Assembly: GCF_000003815.2 (NCBI RefSeq)
Contig: NC_049980.1
Span: forward strand, 33,024,482 to 33,088,481
Direction of reading: 5' to 3'
Length of the DNA: 64,000 nucleotides
Source: Branchiostoma floridae
Lineage: Eukaryota > Chordata > Leptocardii > Amphioxiformes > Branchiostomatidae
Part shown: one piece after another, positions 1 through 64,000 of the stretch
Layout: every line of letters begins with the position of its first letter
How positions within the stretch are numbered: position 1 is the stretch's first letter
Notes under the pieces: model-generated
What the model was told of the DNA's origin: nothing
The model's input: only the letters and a program-made list of their open reading frames with translations
Database searches by the model: none
Made by a program: the position numbers and the translations under genes

Positions 1-122
1 TAGAATGTCCTTGGGGGGATGTTGGCCCTAGAGCGAGGGAGTTGGGCTGTGTAGGCCCTGGAAACAGTCTGGCATCCAGGCTAGACTTGAAAAGGCATTT
101 TAGTTGGTAAATTCTACAGGGA

Positions 123-782
123 CACTAGTATACTGATAGAGAGCAATGTTACTTATTTAACATCTGGGCATGTTAAAGACACTGAGGTAGTCAGCAAGCA
201 ACTCAAGTTGATACGTAGAACCTTGTTTAACCTGGAATCCAGTCTACCGTGGATTGGCCAGGCTACCTTCAGGACAGGAGGGTCTTTCCACTGCCGGGGT
301 AATCTTTCACACCCGGTAGGAGTTTTGCACGGTGGGCAAAGTCCTACCAGGAAAATGCTACCGGGTGTGAATGATCACACTGGCGGCTGAGAGCTGCACT
401 GGCCCAGTAGAGAGCCTACACTTACTACGGTAGGCCGTGCCACAACTAGACTGGATTTCAGGTTAAACCTTGTGGTGTAGTTGCCTTGTAACCTGTCGGC
501 ATAGTCTAAGTCAGCATACATGTAGTTACATACATCTTATGTACATGTTAAATTCCTTGTAAATAGAAGAATGTATTGCACCAAAACTGCAAAACAAACG
601 AAAGGTTTGCTAGTCTTCTCTTGCAATGACTGTACAACGCTTGTTACTCGTCACTGAACCAAGTGGATAAAAAGACCTCAGCTATGGAAAGTACAATACT
701 TTTACCATACACTGTACATTTCAATGTCATCATGGCTATCGTGTCACCTATACATTACCAGTTCCTACAAATGATCTACACA
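123..782. repeat. Left copy of a 660-bp near-identical duplication across a gap
   Basis: Bases 123-782 recur at 883-1542 with a constant offset of 760. I see a single mismatch (GTTACTT versus GTAACTT). The copies are separated by exactly 100 N. This looks like two contig ends that overlap but were not merged, or two haplotypes, rather than a biological tandem duplication. The block contains a foldback: arms 225-245 and 448-468, with an inner ACACCCGGTAG / CTACCGGGTGT pair at 308-319 and 358-369. No gene is visible. Confidence 0.85.
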
Positions 783-882
783 NNNNNNNNNNNNNNNNNN
801 NNNNNNNNNNNNNNNNNNNNNNNNNNNNNNNNNNNNNNNNNNNNNNNNNNNNNNNNNNNNNNNNNNNNNNNNNNNNNNNNNN
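783..882. other. Assembly gap, 100 N
   Basis: Exactly 100 N, the conventional length for a gap of unknown size. It is flanked by the near-identical 660-bp blocks. Confidence 0.98.
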
Positions 883-1542
883 CACTAGTATACTGATAGA
901 GAGCAATGTAACTTATTTAACATCTGGGCATGTTAAAGACACTGAGGTAGTCAGCAAGCAACTCAAGTTGATACGTAGAACCTTGTTTAACCTGGAATCC
1001 AGTCTACCGTGGATTGGCCAGGCTACCTTCAGGACAGGAGGGTCTTTCCACTGCCGGGGTAATCTTTCACACCCGGTAGGAGTTTTGCACGGTGGGCAAA
1101 GTCCTACCAGGAAAATGCTACCGGGTGTGAATGATCACACTGGCGGCTGAGAGCTGCACTGGCCCAGTAGAGAGCCTACACTTACTACGGTAGGCCGTGC
1201 CACAACTAGACTGGATTTCAGGTTAAACCTTGTGGTGTAGTTGCCTTGTAACCTGTCGGCATAGTCTAAGTCAGCATACATGTAGTTACATACATCTTAT
1301 GTACATGTTAAATTCCTTGTAAATAGAAGAATGTATTGCACCAAAACTGCAAAACAAACGAAAGGTTTGCTAGTCTTCTCTTGCAATGACTGTACAACGC
1401 TTGTTACTCGTCACTGAACCAAGTGGATAAAAAGACCTCAGCTATGGAAAGTACAATACTTTTACCATACACTGTACATTTCAATGTCATCATGGCTATC
1501 GTGTCACCTATACATTACCAGTTCCTACAAATGATCTACACA
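883..1542. repeat. Right copy of the 660-bp near-identical duplication
   Basis: This is the partner of 123-782, including the same foldback element at about 985-1228. Sequence continues uniquely from 1543 to about 1960 with no coding potential that I can support. Confidence 0.85.
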
Positions 1543-1625
1543 CCAATATCATCCCTAGACATGACACCCCATGTTCCTATACACCCATACTTTCTTAGCA
1601 ACACTTACTTAATATACACTTATAA

Positions 1626-1631
1626 TTTATT
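1626..1631 (-). promoter_or_regulatory. Candidate poly(A) signal AATAAA for HERC1
   Basis: Plus-strand TTTATT reads AATAAA on the gene strand, about 770 nt past the stop codon. It is the nearest canonical hexamer I found beyond the stop on the minus strand. Using it would place the whole 1969-2362 MITE in the 3' UTR. No transcript evidence is available. Confidence 0.35.
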
Positions 1632-1968
1632 CATTGTACACCCTTCCCCTGTATAAATAAATGCAACACAGAAACATACACAAATATCCCACAATTTTGC
1701 TCTCAATCACACCAAGTAATTCACACTTGAATCATCGTGAAATCCTTTTACACTTCTAAGTGACAATATCATCAAATTGCCATTCTGTTCCATCTATCAA
1801 AACTAAAATCTAGAATCATGAAGACAACGTAAATGAGCAGCTGATACAACTATTAGATTTCATAGTCTGAAATCTTGAACATACAGTGCGTTGTTTTGTG
1901 ATCCACCTACTCCAGATGCGTCACATCTTACGTTACAATTTCCACATCTGTGTGGAGATTGTTGGGAC

Positions 1969-2362
1969 TAGGGGTGGGTACCTGTACAGTGTACTAGTAC
2001 AAAATCGTTTTTTCTTATTGGACCGGTCCGGAAAAAACAGACCTGAAAAAAATCGGTGGACTGGATGTTGGACCTATTGGAAAATGAACAGATTATATGA
2101 TCAGGCATTTACATGTTTTGGGGCTTACCGGTTGAAAAAAATAGCAAGAGCGAAGTAGAGTATAGTCTACAGTCATTTCTACAATTTTACAGTCAATCGT
2201 ACAGAGGCCGTTAGATTTTAAAATGCCAGTGGTAGTTGAATACTCCACAAAACATTTTTTTGTAGTTTGAGTATCGTCCATTCACAAGTTTTCACATACT
2301 GAAACAGGTCCAGGTTCAGGTCCGGACAATCAGCTCTGGACCTGAACCGGTACCCACCCCTA
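1969..2362. mobile_element. hAT-like MITE in the 3' flank or UTR of HERC1
   Basis: The terminal inverted repeat TAGGGGTGGGTACC at 1969 pairs with GGTACCCACCCCTA ending at 2362. Flanking octamers GTTGGGAC (1961-1968) and GTCGGGAT (2363-2370) match at 6 of 8 bases, as expected of an old 8-bp target duplication. TIRs starting YAGGG with 8-bp duplications are typical of hAT elements. There is no transposase, so it is non-autonomous. It ends 35 bp before the stop codon. Confidence 0.75.
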
Positions 2363-2397
2363 GTCGGGATGGTTCTTCAGGAGTGATTGACAGATGT

Positions 2398-63488
<61,091 letters not shown>

Positions 63489-64000
63489 CTGACAAATTAA
63501 AACAAAACAAACATCACAAGTTAAGCATCACCAAGTTTGTAACCTATTGTGTAATACTACAATATTAATGCATGTTCCTGCTGTTCCTCTGTCACTTGAA
63601 ATAGAACATCTGCAAAATAGACCTTTTGTACTGTAAAACCTACAAACAATGTACGAGTGACCCCCTCTACATGTTAAGGACCACCTGGCCAAATGAACAC
63701 CTTTTGGTGATCCCTTACATAATATTTCCCATTGAGACAAGCATTAAGAATCCTGTCTATAGTGACCACCTGTCCAAATAGACCAGATTTTATTAGTCCC
63801 CTGATGAGCAGGTTAGACTGTAGATACTAATTCCAATTCAACCCAAATATACAAAAGTAGCGGGTTCCCTATGATGTTCCAGTGCTGAACTATTGGTCAA
63901 ATCGGCCCGGCACCGGGCGCCCAGTGCTGAAGAAAGTTCAGCACTGGTGTTTCAGTGCTGAACAGCCTTGTTCCAGTGCTGATGCTGGCTCGCTCGTTCT
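63489..64000. other. Intron at the right edge
   Basis: No exon seen. Contains a CACCTGGCCAAAT / GACCACCTGTCCAAAT repeat pair resembling mariner-like MITE ends (63650-63820) and a palindromic CAGTGCTGAA cluster (63870-63985). HERC1 upstream exons lie beyond. Confidence 0.6.

Noticed and set aside
208-390. Small open frame present identically at 968-1150
   Set aside because: It lies in the duplicated foldback block, has no recognisable protein features, and duplication alone explains its conservation.

Overview
The window is one animal genomic locus. Nearly all of it is the 3' three quarters of a single very large gene on the minus strand, and I see no second gene. The gene is a HERC1-type giant HECT ubiquitin ligase. 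From high to low coordinates I placed 66 coding exons, from a partial 5' end at 63,488 to the stop codon at 2,398-2,400. They total about 10.97 kb (about 3,650 codons). Every exon-exon junction keeps the reading frame except one, where an exon or exons of the HECT N-lobe are missing, probably inside an assembly gap. The domain order is helical repeat-like exons, SPRY, acidic linkers, proline-rich segment plus UBA, zinc-binding segment, WD40 propeller, second RCC1-like domain (RLD2) and HECT. That order is HERC1. The first RCC1-like domain and the promoter lie beyond the right edge.

The organism is most likely an amphioxus (Branchiostoma). The gene is clearly bilaterian and deuterostome-like. 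The introns are full of short palindromic MITEs built on TTCGCGGT motifs, tRNA-headed SINEs, (GTTT)n tracts, and minisatellites whose units straddle exon-intron boundaries. The last resemble the 'mirage' minisatellites I remember from amphioxus Adh (from memory, not checked). The species call is inference.

Layout: 1-2,397 is the 3' flank, with a 660-bp block duplicated across a 100-N gap and a hAT-like MITE ending 35 bp before the stop codon. 2.4-7.1 kb holds the HECT exons. 7.1-9.6 kb is gapped sequence where HECT exons are missing. 9.6-18 kb holds RLD2. 19.4-21.8 kb holds linker exons. 23.5-28.4 kb holds WD40. 29.4-34.5 kb holds linker exons. 35-41.5 kb holds zinc-binding, acidic, UBA and proline-rich exons. 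44-51 kb holds acidic or low-complexity linkers. 51.4-53.5 kb holds SPRY. 54-63.5 kb holds helical exons.

The most striking signal is that about 25 of the 66 exons are flanked by tandem partial copies of themselves. Each array unit joins the end of the exon, the splice site and a stretch of intron. Donor-side arrays always lie downstream of the exon and acceptor-side arrays always upstream. In the copies I read codon by codon, differences from the functional exon are overwhelmingly synonymous, although most copies cannot be translated through. The arrays therefore seem to be repeatedly seeded from, or converted by, selected exon alleles, or to be under coding constraint themselves.
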